Position numbers and translations under genes: made by a program. Source: JAICMB01 sp035295125 (GTDB lineage Bacteria; Acidobacteriota; Terriglobia; Bryobacterales; Bryobacteraceae). Taken from it: a DNA stretch of 64,000 nucleotides. Shown here one piece after another: positions 31,317-40,081 of this stretch. The stretch spans positions 248,001 through 312,000 of the forward strand of contig DATGJP010000095.1 in assembly GCA_035295125.1 (NCBI GenBank), given 5' to 3'. Every line of letters begins with the position of its first letter. Within the stretch, counting starts at the first letter, position 1. The notes beneath the pieces are model-generated. The model was given only the letters and a program-made list of their open reading frames with translations, was not told where the DNA came from and made no database searches.

Positions 31317-32816
31317 TCACTGGAAGTCAACGGCAGGCTGGCCGGTAGCGGGGTCGAGAATCAGCGTCGACGCATTCCCGGAATTCCCAAAAGAGAACAT
31401 TCCCATCAGCGAACCCGCCAGATCGTCGAACGACTGGTCACCAATGCGCCCCAGATTCCAGTTGTCTTCGATGAACCGAAGAATTGAGGACTGGTCGGTG
31501 ATGGAGTGATCCACGTAGTTGACGCGCGAGTAGGGCGAAATGACCAGCAGGGGCAAACGGGTGCCGTAGCCGCAGCGCCCCTGGTATCCGGTTGAATTCA
31601 CCGCGCCGCACACGCCGGCCCCATTGAGTTGATCCTTGGACGTGCCCGATCCGTTGATGATGGGAGGCATCACGTGGTCGTACCAGCCGTCGGAATCATC
31701 GTAGGTCAGAACCACCGCCGTCGAATTCCAGCACTGCGACTGTTGGATGACGTTGATGACGTTCACGAGAAACGACTGTTCATCAAGCGGGTCGGAGTAC
31801 CCGGCGTGGCCGTCTTCAAATGCCCGCGCCTTGATAAAGCTGACCGCCGGCAGGTTGCCATTCGCGAGCGCGCTGAAAAAATCGGAAATATCGTATTGAT
31901 GATTCGCCTGGTCCGATTGCCCGATCATGCCGGCAGAAGTGGGCGGCAAATGATGCGGATTCGCGGTCGACTGATAGAACTGGAACGGCTCGTGGTTGGC
32001 AACATAGTCGGGCTGCGTCAATCCTTGGGGAACCGCATGCGTCTCGGAGCACACCGCAGTGCCATCCGGGTTGAACGAATCGGCGCGGAAGCCTCCCGCA
32101 AACCAGCCCCAGGTGATCCCCTGGGCATTGAGCAGGTCACCGACGTTGGGACCGGCCATCGAAACAGTTGCGGCATTGGCAGGAATGCAGTCGTCGTAGG
32201 CCGGACGCGCGTCACCCACCAGCGTGTCGGAGAGGATCGGCGGCGCACCGTTCACCGGCGTTGCGCCGTGAGTCTGACCCGAAACCAGGTTCAGATGGCC
32301 GAGCGTGGAAGGGCCGAACACGGTGGAAAAGAAGTTGTCGCTCATGGCGTAATTCTGCGCGTAATTCCAGATGGCCGTGATGGTGTTGCCGTCGTAGTAA
32401 GACATCACCATGCCAGGTCCGGCGGAACCGCAATCGCCGCCCGGGCTGCCCAGCACCTCCACAAACATATTGACGGCGCCACCGTTGTAGGCCTTCTGTT
32501 CATCGCCGTAATCGTGATCCTGATCGCAGATCGCATTTTGCGAGCGCGGCAATCGGAACGGCTGCACGGAGTTCGGATTGTGTGTCAGCAGAGCCGGCGT
32601 AAGCCCGTTGATGGAAGGCGAGTTCGGCGCCGGCGTGAAAACGGGCTCGCCGTCGGTGGAATTGGCGGCGTTGGGGTACGTCGCGAAGTAATGATCGAAC
32701 GAGACGTTCTCCTGGAAGATCACCACCAGGTGCTGGATGGGCGTTGCCGGCGTAGATGGTGCTTGTGCCTTGACCAGGGCGGCGCCGGCGAACGCCATGA
32801 GCAGTGTGTATCGCAT
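31317..32816 (-). CDS. Secreted phosphoesterase, phospholipase C / AcpA type
   Basis: The protein has 499 residues with a signal peptide (MRYTLLMAFAGAALVKAQ). The family start IQHLVVIFQENVSFDHYFATY is present, with E-N-x-S-F-D as the metal and nucleophile region. Also seen are GPSTLGHLNLVSGQTHG, SFIKARAFEDGHAGYSDPLD, VVLTYDDSDGWYDHVMPP and RLPLLVISPYSRVNYVDHS, all metal-ligand segments of the phosphoesterase (PF04185-type) family. It lacks the two C-terminal domains of Pseudomonas PlcH, so it is of the short type, either a phospholipase C or an acid phosphatase. No Tat motif, so Sec export. It stands alone between the repeat mosaic and the TIM-barrel gene. Confidence 0.9.
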   Translation of the reverse strand: MRYTLLMAFAGAALVKAQAPSTPATPIQHLVVIFQENVSFDHYFATYPNAANSTDGEPVFTPAPNSPSINGLTPALLTHNPNSVQPFRLPRSQNAICDQDHDYGDEQKAYNGGAVNMFVEVLGSPGGDCGSAGPGMVMSYYDGNTITAIWNYAQNYAMSDNFFSTVFGPSTLGHLNLVSGQTHGATPVNGAPPILSDTLVGDARPAYDDCIPANAATVSMAGPNVGDLLNAQGITWGWFAGGFRADSFNPDGTAVCSETHAVPQGLTQPDYVANHEPFQFYQSTANPHHLPPTSAGMIGQSDQANHQYDISDFFSALANGNLPAVSFIKARAFEDGHAGYSDPLDEQSFLVNVINVIQQSQCWNSTAVVLTYDDSDGWYDHVMPPIINGSGTSKDQLNGAGVCGAVNSTGYQGRCGYGTRLPLLVISPYSRVNYVDHSITDQSSILRFIEDNWNLGRIGDQSFDDLAGSLMGMFSFGNSGNASTLILDPATGQPAVDFQ

Positions 32817-32886
32817 TGAGATCTCCTCCCACAGTTGGTTCTGTACGACTGCAGTACCAGAGATCCCGCTTGGTTATTCCAAGGAA

Positions 32887-33735
32887 TTAACCGTGAATTT
32901 TGCGATACAAAGCCAGGCAGCGCTCGGCCGTTTCTATCGGGGGATAGTTGCTGCCTTCCTGTTCGATCAGGTAGAACTCAACGCCGCCGGTTGTTTCCGC
33001 GGCTTGAAAGATCTGCTTCCACGGCACTGCTCCCTCACCGAAGAGGACCTTGAGACCCTTTTCGGGATCGGGCGACCAGTCTTTCAGATGGAGCGAGCGA
33101 ATTCGGCCGGGGTTCTGATTGATCCAGGCGACCGGATCGGCGCCGGTCTGAATGGCGTGACCGACGTCCAGTTGCAGCATGACGTCCTTGCTGGTGTTCT
33201 GTGCCAGAACCTCCATGGGGCGTTTTCCACCGATTACGGTGAACTCAAGCTGGTGGTTGTGATAGCCCGGCTTGAGACCTGAGGGCTTCATCTTTTCGGC
33301 GCCGGTGTTTAACATATCGGCAACTCTTTTCCAGCCGTCAAGGTCTTTGACGCGGCCGGCGCTGGCCAAAACAATGTAGCGGCTGCCGATGATGCCATTG
33401 AGATCAATGGCGCGCTGTATGCCATCAGCGGAGAACGACTGCGGCCCGTTGTGCGTGGAATAACATTTGATGCCGAGATCATCCAGGAGTTTTCGAACTT
33501 CCTTGGCGTGCTCCGGAGTCCAGTCGTAGTAAGGGGCGTAGAATTCAACGTCCTCATAGCCCATCTTGGCGACGGCTCGAACCGTGCCCATTTCATCTTT
33601 CTTCAACTCGTCGCGAACGGAATAAAGCTCCAGGCCGATCGGAATTTTGTCGTTATTTGCAGCGACAGACGCGAACGGTGCCGCGGCAGCAAGAGCAAGC
33701 AGCGAACGGCGGGAGATAGAATCGCGTGAGGTCAT
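32887..33735 (-). CDS. Tat-exported sugar phosphate isomerase/epimerase-like TIM-barrel protein
   Basis: From the ATG at 33735 the protein has 282 residues; 25 upstream in-frame codons lack coding character. SRDSISRRSLLALAAAA is a twin-arginine signal. The AP-endonuclease-2/xylose-isomerase-like barrel follows: IGLELYSVRDELKKDEMGTV, MGYEDVEFYAPYYDWT, YHNHQLEF (metal-ligand region), LQLDVGHAIQTGADPVAWIN and IRSLHLKDWSP, ending in YLIEQEGSNYPPIETAERCL. Metal ligands Glu, Asp, His and Glu are all present. Substrate is probably a sugar or sugar acid; no neighbour narrows it. Confidence 0.9.
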   Translation of the reverse strand: MTSRDSISRRSLLALAAAAPFASVAANNDKIPIGLELYSVRDELKKDEMGTVRAVAKMGYEDVEFYAPYYDWTPEHAKEVRKLLDDLGIKCYSTHNGPQSFSADGIQRAIDLNGIIGSRYIVLASAGRVKDLDGWKRVADMLNTGAEKMKPSGLKPGYHNHQLEFTVIGGKRPMEVLAQNTSKDVMLQLDVGHAIQTGADPVAWINQNPGRIRSLHLKDWSPDPEKGLKVLFGEGAVPWKQIFQAAETTGGVEFYLIEQEGSNYPPIETAERCLALYRKIHG

Positions 33736-33835
33736 CGACCGCACAATACCACAGGAACAATATGTAGAGGGGCGGTGTCTCATATGTCTATGGTGGAGTG
33801 CGATAGTCATTGGACGCGAAACGGTGGGGGATGGT

Positions 33836-33945
33836 GGAGCGGGCGGTTCCGCGTGCCTTTGGAGCTGACGGGGGACGCGCAGGCGAAACCAACGGAAGAT
33901 CTCGGGTTGGAAAAGGTGGGACAGGCGTTTTCGCCTGTCCTTTCC
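33836..33945. repeat. Intergenic repeat mosaic, copy D
   Basis: Units in order: GAGCGGGCGGTTCCGCGTGC (33836; it recurs as GAGCAGGCGGTTCCGTGTGC at 48861), GCAGGCGAAACC (33881), GGGTTGGAAAAGGTGGG (also at 6114) and the palindrome ACAGGCGTTTTCGCCTGT (33921-33938). Confidence 0.65.
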
Positions 33946-33979
33946 CGGTGAAGTTCAAAGTACTTGAGGAGGTGTCTTT

Positions 33980-36352
33980 GTGAGATTTGCAATGCGCGCG
34001 ATGCGCCGCGACGCGGCGTTCACAGCGGTTGCGGTTCTATCGCTGGCCTTAGGCATCGGAGCGACCACCGCGGTGTTCAGCGTAGCGGATCGGATTCTTT
34101 TCCGGAATCCGCCATATCCTCACGCGGAACGGCTCGTCTCGCTCGGAATCGCGATTCCACAGGTCCCGCACGAGTTTCTCTTCGGCGCCATGTATGCCGA
34201 TGCCCGGCGTGACCGCGGGGTCTTCGAGGCGATGACATCATGGACAGGCACCCGGGACTGCGATATCTCCGATCGGGTCACGACGAATCTCGCCTGCGCG
34301 ACTGTGGAATCGAACTTCCTGGACACGCTGGAAGTGCGGCCCATTATGGGGCGCAGCTTCCTTCCCTCGGAAGACCAGGTGACGGCTCCTAAAGTTGCGT
34401 TGATCTCACACGCGCTTTGGCAAACCCGATTCGGCTCCGATGACTCGATCGTGGGCAAGACAGTCACTCTGGATGGGCGTCCCACGAGAATCGCCGGCGT
34501 CCTGCCCGCCAGCTTCGAAATGCCAACTCTCGAGCATGCCGATCTTTTGGTTCCGCAGGCGCTGGACGAAGCGGCAATGCGGCGCAACGTGAGCGGACGG
34601 CCGTTATGGATCATCGCGCGTCTTCGCCCCGGTCTGACGCTGAAAGAGGCACGCACCGCGTTTGAGCCGGCGTTCCAACTGGCGCTCGGCACCATACCGC
34701 CGCCGATCCGGAAACAAGTACGCTTCCGTGTCCGGTCGTTGCTCGATCGGCAGACGGAGGACGCGCGACTGGGTTCCTGGGTGCTATTGGGGTCGGTGAT
34801 CGCGGTGCTGTTGATTGCCTGTGCGAATGTCGCCGGATTGTTATTGGCCCGATCGATCAGGAAGCGGCGCGAATCGGCCATCCGCGCGGCACTGGGTGCG
34901 GGCCGATTGCGCATGGTCGCAGAGGCGCTGAGCGAAACGTTGCTCCTTGCGATGTTTGGAGCCGTGGCGGGCATCGCGGTGTCGTATGGGCTGATCCGGC
35001 TATTCATTCGGCTGGCTCCGGCAGGCATCCTGCGTCTCGAGGACGCCCGGTTGGACGGCCGCGTCTTGCTCTTCACCTGCGCTTGCACCATAGTCAGCGC
35101 GTTGCTGTTGGGCCTCGGCCCCGCGTTTCAAAAGATCCAGCCGGAGTGGCTTACCTCGGCGCGGATTTTGGGAGCGTCGAGGAGCACCGCGCGACATTTC
35201 CTGGTTGCGGCGCAGATTGCAATTGCTCTTGTGCTGGTCACGGGCGCGTCGTTGTTGGCCCGAACTCTTTGGAACATGGAGAATGTGTTCGGTCTGCAGT
35301 CGGAAACCGTTGTCACGGGGTCATTCGTGCTTTCGAGGGAGCGGCTGACCGGTCCCGAACAGCAGTTGCGTGCTTTCGAGGACCTGGAGAATCGCATTCA
35401 GGCGATGCCGGGTACAATCGCCGTGGCGCTGGCCGATTCCCTGCCCCCTGCTACGACAGCACGCTCCATTCCGTATTGGGCGATTCAGGCCGAGGGCCAG
35501 CCGCCGCTCGACGGGTCCAGCAGGCTCGTGGTATGGCGCGCGATCACGCCCGACTATTTCAAGGCGTTGGGCGTACCTGTACTCAAGGGGCGTGCTTTTC
35601 GGGAAGAGGATCGCAGCGCGGGCCAACCTGGCATCGTGTTGAGCGAGTCGCTCGCGCGGATGCTGTTCGGGTCTGAGAACCCCATCGGGCGGCGGGTGCA
35701 TTGGAGCAGCACGTTTGAGGTGGTTGGCGTCGTGAAGGACGTAAGGAACAGCGGGCCAACCGCTTTAAACGCACCCGAGTTCTATCTGCTTCGCAGCCAC
35801 TCGGCGAACCAGTTCATCTACACCTTCCCCGATGCGTTGCGGCGGGTCAATATTGTGATTCGAAGTGCGGTGAGCGCTCCGGCGCTGGCAGGGCTTCTTC
35901 CGGCTGATGTAACCGGTATTCAGACGATTGACCAACGCATCTCTCACGAAGCGACACGGCCGCGGTTCAATGCGGCACTCCTTGCGATGTTCGCCGGGTT
36001 CAGCCTGCTGCTCGCCTCCATCGGACTGTACGGCACCATTTCATTCTGGATTGCGCAAACCACCGGGGAGATCGGCGTTCGCATGGCGCTGGGCGCGACG
36101 CCGGGCGCGATCGTGCGGATGGTCGCATCGCGGACGGGTTTGTGGGTGGGCGGTGGAATCATCGCCGGATTGGCGGGTTCGCTGGCAAGCGCCCGGGTTC
36201 TGCGCACGATGCTGTATGGCGTTTCGGCAACGGATCCATTGATTCTGGCCGGGTGTGTCGCCGTGATTGGTGTAGTGGGAATTGCAGCCGCGGCAGCGCC
36301 GGCGAGACGGGCTGCGTCTGTCGATCCCGTGGTCGCATTGCGATCGGATTAA
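33980..36352 (+). CDS. ADOP-type duplicated permease (MacB/FtsX-like)
   Basis: The protein has 790 residues. A GTG start with GAGGAGGTG five bases before it is chosen. It contains two MacB-core plus FtsX units: helix 1 (VAVLSLALGIGATTAVFSVA), a periplasmic domain to about residue 260, three helices around 260-390 (VIAVLLIACANVAGLLLARS, LLLAMFGAVAGIAVSYGLI), then a second core and three C-terminal helices (LLASIGLYGTISFWIAQTTG, AVIGVVGIAAAAAPARRAAS). No ATPase domain or neighbouring ATPase gene exists, as expected for the Acidobacteria ADOP family (TIGR03434). It may assist export of peptides or act in mechanotransmission; the partner is unknown. Confidence 0.92.
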   Translation: MRFAMRAMRRDAAFTAVAVLSLALGIGATTAVFSVADRILFRNPPYPHAERLVSLGIAIPQVPHEFLFGAMYADARRDRGVFEAMTSWTGTRDCDISDRVTTNLACATVESNFLDTLEVRPIMGRSFLPSEDQVTAPKVALISHALWQTRFGSDDSIVGKTVTLDGRPTRIAGVLPASFEMPTLEHADLLVPQALDEAAMRRNVSGRPLWIIARLRPGLTLKEARTAFEPAFQLALGTIPPPIRKQVRFRVRSLLDRQTEDARLGSWVLLGSVIAVLLIACANVAGLLLARSIRKRRESAIRAALGAGRLRMVAEALSETLLLAMFGAVAGIAVSYGLIRLFIRLAPAGILRLEDARLDGRVLLFTCACTIVSALLLGLGPAFQKIQPEWLTSARILGASRSTARHFLVAAQIAIALVLVTGASLLARTLWNMENVFGLQSETVVTGSFVLSRERLTGPEQQLRAFEDLENRIQAMPGTIAVALADSLPPATTARSIPYWAIQAEGQPPLDGSSRLVVWRAITPDYFKALGVPVLKGRAFREEDRSAGQPGIVLSESLARMLFGSENPIGRRVHWSSTFEVVGVVKDVRNSGPTALNAPEFYLLRSHSANQFIYTFPDALRRVNIVIRSAVSAPALAGLLPADVTGIQTIDQRISHEATRPRFNAALLAMFAGFSLLLASIGLYGTISFWIAQTTGEIGVRMALGATPGAIVRMVASRTGLWVGGGIIAGLAGSLASARVLRTMLYGVSATDPLILAGCVAVIGVVGIAAAAAPARRAASVDPVVALRSD

Positions 36353-36358
36353 GCCTGT

Positions 36359-38581
36359 TTAGGCCGTGCGGAGCAGTGGCACGCGCCGCAGACGTTTGCC
36401 AGTGGCGTCGAATATCGCATTGGCAATCGCGGCGGCGGTCGGTCGCGACGATGGTTCGCCCGCGCCGCTCGGCGCGATCTCCGGATGATTGATGAGCGCA
36501 ACATCAATCTCGGGAACATCGGCCCAGCGAGCTACCGGGTAGGTGTTCCAATCGACGCTGGTCACGTTGCCGCCGTTGAAGGTCACCTCCTCCTTCAAGG
36601 CCCGTCCGAGCGATTGGACAAGATTTGCCTGGATGGTTCCGCGCAGTGCGCCGGGATTTACGATCAGTCCACAGTCGTGAGCGCAAACAAGCCGGGTGAC
36701 GCGGATTCCACCGGGCGCGGGGTTGACCTCGACATCGGCAATCACTGCGACATATGTTAGGCCGCGAAGCGCCAGCGCGACACCGCGTCCTTTTAAACCC
36801 GCTTTTTGGGGCGAAGGCCGGCTGGTCCACCTGGCGCGCTCCGCAGCCGCGGTCAGTACGGCCTTGGCGCGCGCGTCGTCGATGTGACGCAGGCGGAATT
36901 CAATCGCATCCACGCCCGCCGCGGCAGCTAATTCGTCCATGAACGATTCGCCGGCGAATGTCCCGGCAGGACCATTGGGGTCACGCAGGTGTGTGGTCCG
37001 CAGCGGCGAGGAGGACGGGCACAAGGCGGGAAGCACATGCCCGACGCAGTGCACGTTCCGGATCGCATATCCGAACGTGCTGCCGCCCCACTGCACAAAT
37101 TCGTCGCCAGCGGTTGGGTTGGGCATGCCGACCAACTGGCCGGCCAGCATGTTGCCCGCGGTGTTGGCCTGCGGAATGATTTCGGTACCCGAAAAGGCTC
37201 GCGACTCCATTTCGATTGCCGTGATCGCACCATGCTCGTCCAAGGCGGCGCGAAAATTGACGATCGCGGCTGGTCCCTTGCCTCCCCACGCGGTCATGTC
37301 GGCGCGGGACCACTGCACGCGCACGGGCTTTCCCACGGCTTGGGATAGAAGCGCGGCATCGGCAGCCACGTCCTCGTCCCCAGCGCGGCCATAGGAACCC
37401 GCGGCTTCGACCCAGATTACGCGCACACGATTCTCCGGGATGTCCAGCAGTTGGGCTAGACCTTTCTGCAGCGCGTGCGGCTTCTGCGCGCCGGTCCAAA
37501 CGGTCGTGGTGCCGTCGGGTTGGACGTCGGCCACGGCGCATCCGGGACCCATGGTCGCGTGGGCCTGAAAGGGCCATTCATAGCTCGCTTCGATGGTTCT
37601 GGCAGCGGTTGCGAAGGCGGAAGGGACGTCTCCCTGCTTCGTCAAATCGCGTGTCGCCCGAGGCTTTACCGACCGCATGTGGGCATACAGGTCCGACGGA
37701 AACACAGGGGCCGGACTGCTCCAGTTGACCTTCAACGCGTCGGCGGCGCGAATGGCGGCCCACTCGTTTTCGGCGACTACACCGACGAAGTTGCCTTTCA
37801 CCACAGCCTTCACGAAACCGCGTACGTTCCGGGCGGAATGGTCGTCGATGCTCGAAAGTGCGGCACCGGCTGCAGCGGGACGAATCACGCGGCCGTGCAG
37901 CATGCCCGGAACGCGCACGTCGGTGGAGTAGGTCGCCAGGCCCAGGATTTTAGGCGGCAGGTCAACCCGGGGCACCGATCGGCCGACGACAGTATAGGTG
38001 GAAGGGTCTTTGGGCTTGCCGGGGCCTTCCACGTTGAGTGCGAAACCGCCGCCCGAAACGCGCAACGCCGACTTCAGTTCGTCGCCTGCCGCCAGGGCGC
38101 CGTAAGACGCACGCTTCGTGGGATCTGTTTTGAGGCGGATGACCCCATCGCTGACATCCAACTGCTCGACGGGCGTGGAGAACCTTGCGGAGGCAAGCTG
38201 GAAAAGCGCCTGACGTGCCGTCGCGGCGGCATTCCGCAGCGGCTTGGCGCCCGCGGAAATTGACGTGCTGCCTCCGACGCCGCCCTGGTCGGGAGTAGTG
38301 GCGGTGTCGCCCATCACCAGTTCGATGCGGCTCGGAGACACGTACAGCTCTTCCGCAACAATTTGCATGAGCCCCGTTTGGACGCCCATGCCGATGTCCA
38401 CCTTGCCGGTAAAGACCCGAATGCGCTCGTCTTTGCCGATTTGCAGCCAGCTATCAAGTCGCCCTGGTGCGGGGCCGGTCTCCGCCGCCATCACTTGAGG
38501 CGCCACCGCGGTTCCGGATAAGCTGAATCCGACCAGCAGTCCGCCGCTGCTCCTGAGGAATTCGCGACGCGAGGCTGACAT
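36359..38581 (-). CDS. Molybdopterin-binding subunit of a xanthine dehydrogenase-family oxidoreductase
   Basis: From ATG 38581 the subunit has 740 residues. SASRREFLRSSGGLLVGFSL is a Tat signal, so the enzyme is periplasmic. Molybdopterin-binding segments include GKVDIGMGVQTGLMQIVAEE, SISAGAKPLRNAAATARQAL, TVWTGAQKPHALQKGLAQLL and the C-terminal RVTRLVCAHDCGLIVNPGAL with EPSSRPTAAAIANAIFDATG (the Glu active-site region). It resembles the IorB / aldehyde-oxidase-like subgroup, which hydroxylates N-heterocycles or aldehydes. It starts two bases after the stop of the 2Fe-2S subunit gene. No cytochrome subunit gene is adjacent, so the electron acceptor is uncertain. Confidence 0.9.
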   Translation of the reverse strand: MSASRREFLRSSGGLLVGFSLSGTAVAPQVMAAETGPAPGRLDSWLQIGKDERIRVFTGKVDIGMGVQTGLMQIVAEELYVSPSRIELVMGDTATTPDQGGVGGSTSISAGAKPLRNAAATARQALFQLASARFSTPVEQLDVSDGVIRLKTDPTKRASYGALAAGDELKSALRVSGGGFALNVEGPGKPKDPSTYTVVGRSVPRVDLPPKILGLATYSTDVRVPGMLHGRVIRPAAAGAALSSIDDHSARNVRGFVKAVVKGNFVGVVAENEWAAIRAADALKVNWSSPAPVFPSDLYAHMRSVKPRATRDLTKQGDVPSAFATAARTIEASYEWPFQAHATMGPGCAVADVQPDGTTTVWTGAQKPHALQKGLAQLLDIPENRVRVIWVEAAGSYGRAGDEDVAADAALLSQAVGKPVRVQWSRADMTAWGGKGPAAIVNFRAALDEHGAITAIEMESRAFSGTEIIPQANTAGNMLAGQLVGMPNPTAGDEFVQWGGSTFGYAIRNVHCVGHVLPALCPSSSPLRTTHLRDPNGPAGTFAGESFMDELAAAAGVDAIEFRLRHIDDARAKAVLTAAAERARWTSRPSPQKAGLKGRGVALALRGLTYVAVIADVEVNPAPGGIRVTRLVCAHDCGLIVNPGALRGTIQANLVQSLGRALKEEVTFNGGNVTSVDWNTYPVARWADVPEIDVALINHPEIAPSGAGEPSSRPTAAAIANAIFDATGKRLRRVPLLRTA

Positions 38582-38583
38582 GG

Positions 38584-39054
38584 TTAAGCCCTCGTCTTCG
38601 CGTCCGCGGCACGGCGAACCGCGGCGGCAATCTGCGCGTGGCTCCCGCAACGGCAAACCAGGCCGCTGAAAGCGGTCTTCATCTGCTCGTCGGTGGGATG
38701 CGGATGTTGATCCAAGAGTGTCTTAGCGGTCAGCACCCAGCCATTGAGGCAATAACCACACTGGAACGCCTGTTCTTCGATGAATGCGGTCTGCACCGGA
38801 TGCGGATTCCCGGGCGTCCCGAGGCCTTCGAGCGTGACGATCTCCTTGCCTGCGGCCCGAGCGACCGGAAGCATACACGAGCGAGTGGGCACGCGGTTGA
38901 CCAGGACCGTACAGGCGCCGCACTGACCCAGTCCGCAGCCGAAGCGCGGATTATTGAGTCCCACGTTGTCGCGTAGGACGTACAGTAGCGGACAATCCGG
39001 TTCCGCCTCGATTGCATGAACCTTGCCGTTGATCTTTAGAGACAGATTGGCCAT
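38584..39054 (-). CDS. (2Fe-2S) subunit of the xanthine dehydrogenase-family oxidoreductase
   Basis: The protein has 156 residues from the ATG at 39054, preceded by AAGGAGGGG; an upstream GTG is less likely. It shows the plant-ferredoxin cluster FGCGLGQCGACTVLVN and a later Cys, then the second cluster FQCGYCLNGWVL and SGLVCRCGSHAQI. These two 2Fe-2S centres pass electrons from the molybdenum site. No signal peptide: it is co-exported by the Tat signal of its partner. Length matches IorA/CoxS-type small subunits. Confidence 0.93.
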   Translation of the reverse strand: MANLSLKINGKVHAIEAEPDCPLLYVLRDNVGLNNPRFGCGLGQCGACTVLVNRVPTRSCMLPVARAAGKEIVTLEGLGTPGNPHPVQTAFIEEQAFQCGYCLNGWVLTAKTLLDQHPHPTDEQMKTAFSGLVCRCGSHAQIAAAVRRAADAKTRA

Positions 39055-39175
39055 GGCCCCTCCTTCATCGAGTTTCACTCAAAATGCATTGATTCGCCAG
39101 CGGGGGAATTACGATTGGGGTGGTACAAGTGATGCCTCCGGATCGCCCGTGACAGAAGGTTTGAGAGCGGCATGC

Positions 39176-39250
39176 GCAGGCGAAACCGCCTGCGCCACCT
39201 TTATGGCTCAACAGGTTGCGAGCCAAGGTGAGGCAGGCATTCAGCCTGAA
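39176..39250. repeat. Intergenic repeat mosaic, copy E
   Basis: GCAGGCGAAACCGCCTGC at 39176-39193 is identical to copy A; GAGGCAGGCATTCAGCCTG follows at 39231. The gap 39055-39306 contains no gene. Confidence 0.7.
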
Positions 39251-39306
39251 GAGCGACGAATATCTCCTGATGGGGGGCCCTCGCGACAGGTCCCGCGGGA
39301 AGCAGG

Positions 39307-39978
39307 CTACCGCGCTTCACCCGGCCGGCGGAGCGTCGGGGGCTTCTCATCTTCCACCACGCGTACGTGTAGCCGATCTACAGGCGGAGGACCGGGCGAG
39401 TCTACCTCGAGGCCGGATTTCCGCAGGAGGTCGGCGCTGAGCGTTTCCGCGTGGGTCTCTTCCAGCTTCTGCACTCTGCGCCACGCGACCGGCCTCAACG
39501 TCTGGTCATCCTGGTATCGAGAGCAGAAACCAAGCGGACCGGGAATGAAGATCAGCGGAATGGTGGCGGCGTTCGTACCCAAACCGGGTATTCCGAAGCG
39601 TATGCGGTCCCCAGCAATGTGTGCCACCTGGTGCGCCAGGATGCGGGAAAGGAGCGAGCCGTCCGCGTTTTGGGCAATCAGGGGCGCACTTAAGAACAGA
39701 TAGCCACCCGGGAGCGACGCGGCAAAGGCTTCGTCCGCGTCCACGACCTCGACCTTTAACGGGACCTGGAGCTCCGCCGCTTCTGCGAGCCTCCCCCCGA
39801 TCCGGCTAAAATATTCAGTAAGTACCGAATCCGTCAGAACGGTATACCGGCGCTCCATGTCGGCGGCTAAGGATCGTCCGAGCGCACGTTCCCGCTCGGC
39901 CGAGAGAGGGCGTATTTGCGCCACCGCCCCGCATGCGGCGACCAGAACAAGCATGGCGACATGCTTGGGATTGCCCAT
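39307..39978 (-). CDS. M48-like secreted protein with HQxxH instead of HExxH
   Basis: The product has 223 residues, beginning with a signal peptide (MLVLVAACGAVAQ region). The M48 metallopeptidase pattern is evident: RALGRSLAADMERRYTVLTD, VEVVDADEAFAASLPGGYLF with SAPL, and SRILAHQVAHIAGDRI, then ETHAETLSADLLRKSGL that carries the third zinc ligand Glu. The catalytic Glu is Gln117 (codon CAG), so peptidase activity is probably lost while zinc may still bind. Other M48 proteins of this subgroup act on outer-membrane protein quality. It is divergent from the RND pump operon and separated from it by 103 bases. Confidence 0.85.
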   Translation of the reverse strand: MGNPKHVAMLVLVAACGAVAQIRPLSAERERALGRSLAADMERRYTVLTDSVLTEYFSRIGGRLAEAAELQVPLKVEVVDADEAFAASLPGGYLFLSAPLIAQNADGSLLSRILAHQVAHIAGDRIRFGIPGLGTNAATIPLIFIPGPLGFCSRYQDDQTLRPVAWRRVQKLEETHAETLSADLLRKSGLEVDSPGPPPVDRLHVRVVEDEKPPTLRRPGEAR

Positions 39979-40081
39979 AAGTTCATTCTGGCAAACCCCA
40001 ACCGGTAACGTAAGTCGCTCTTCTTTCGCCGAATCAGGTATATCCGTGGAAGCATCGATTAGGATTTAGGAGGCAGACCGG

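Noticed and set aside
31629..32819. A 396-codon plus-strand frame
   Set aside because: Antisense to the phosphoesterase gene; composition is Arg/His/Val-rich as in mirror frames.
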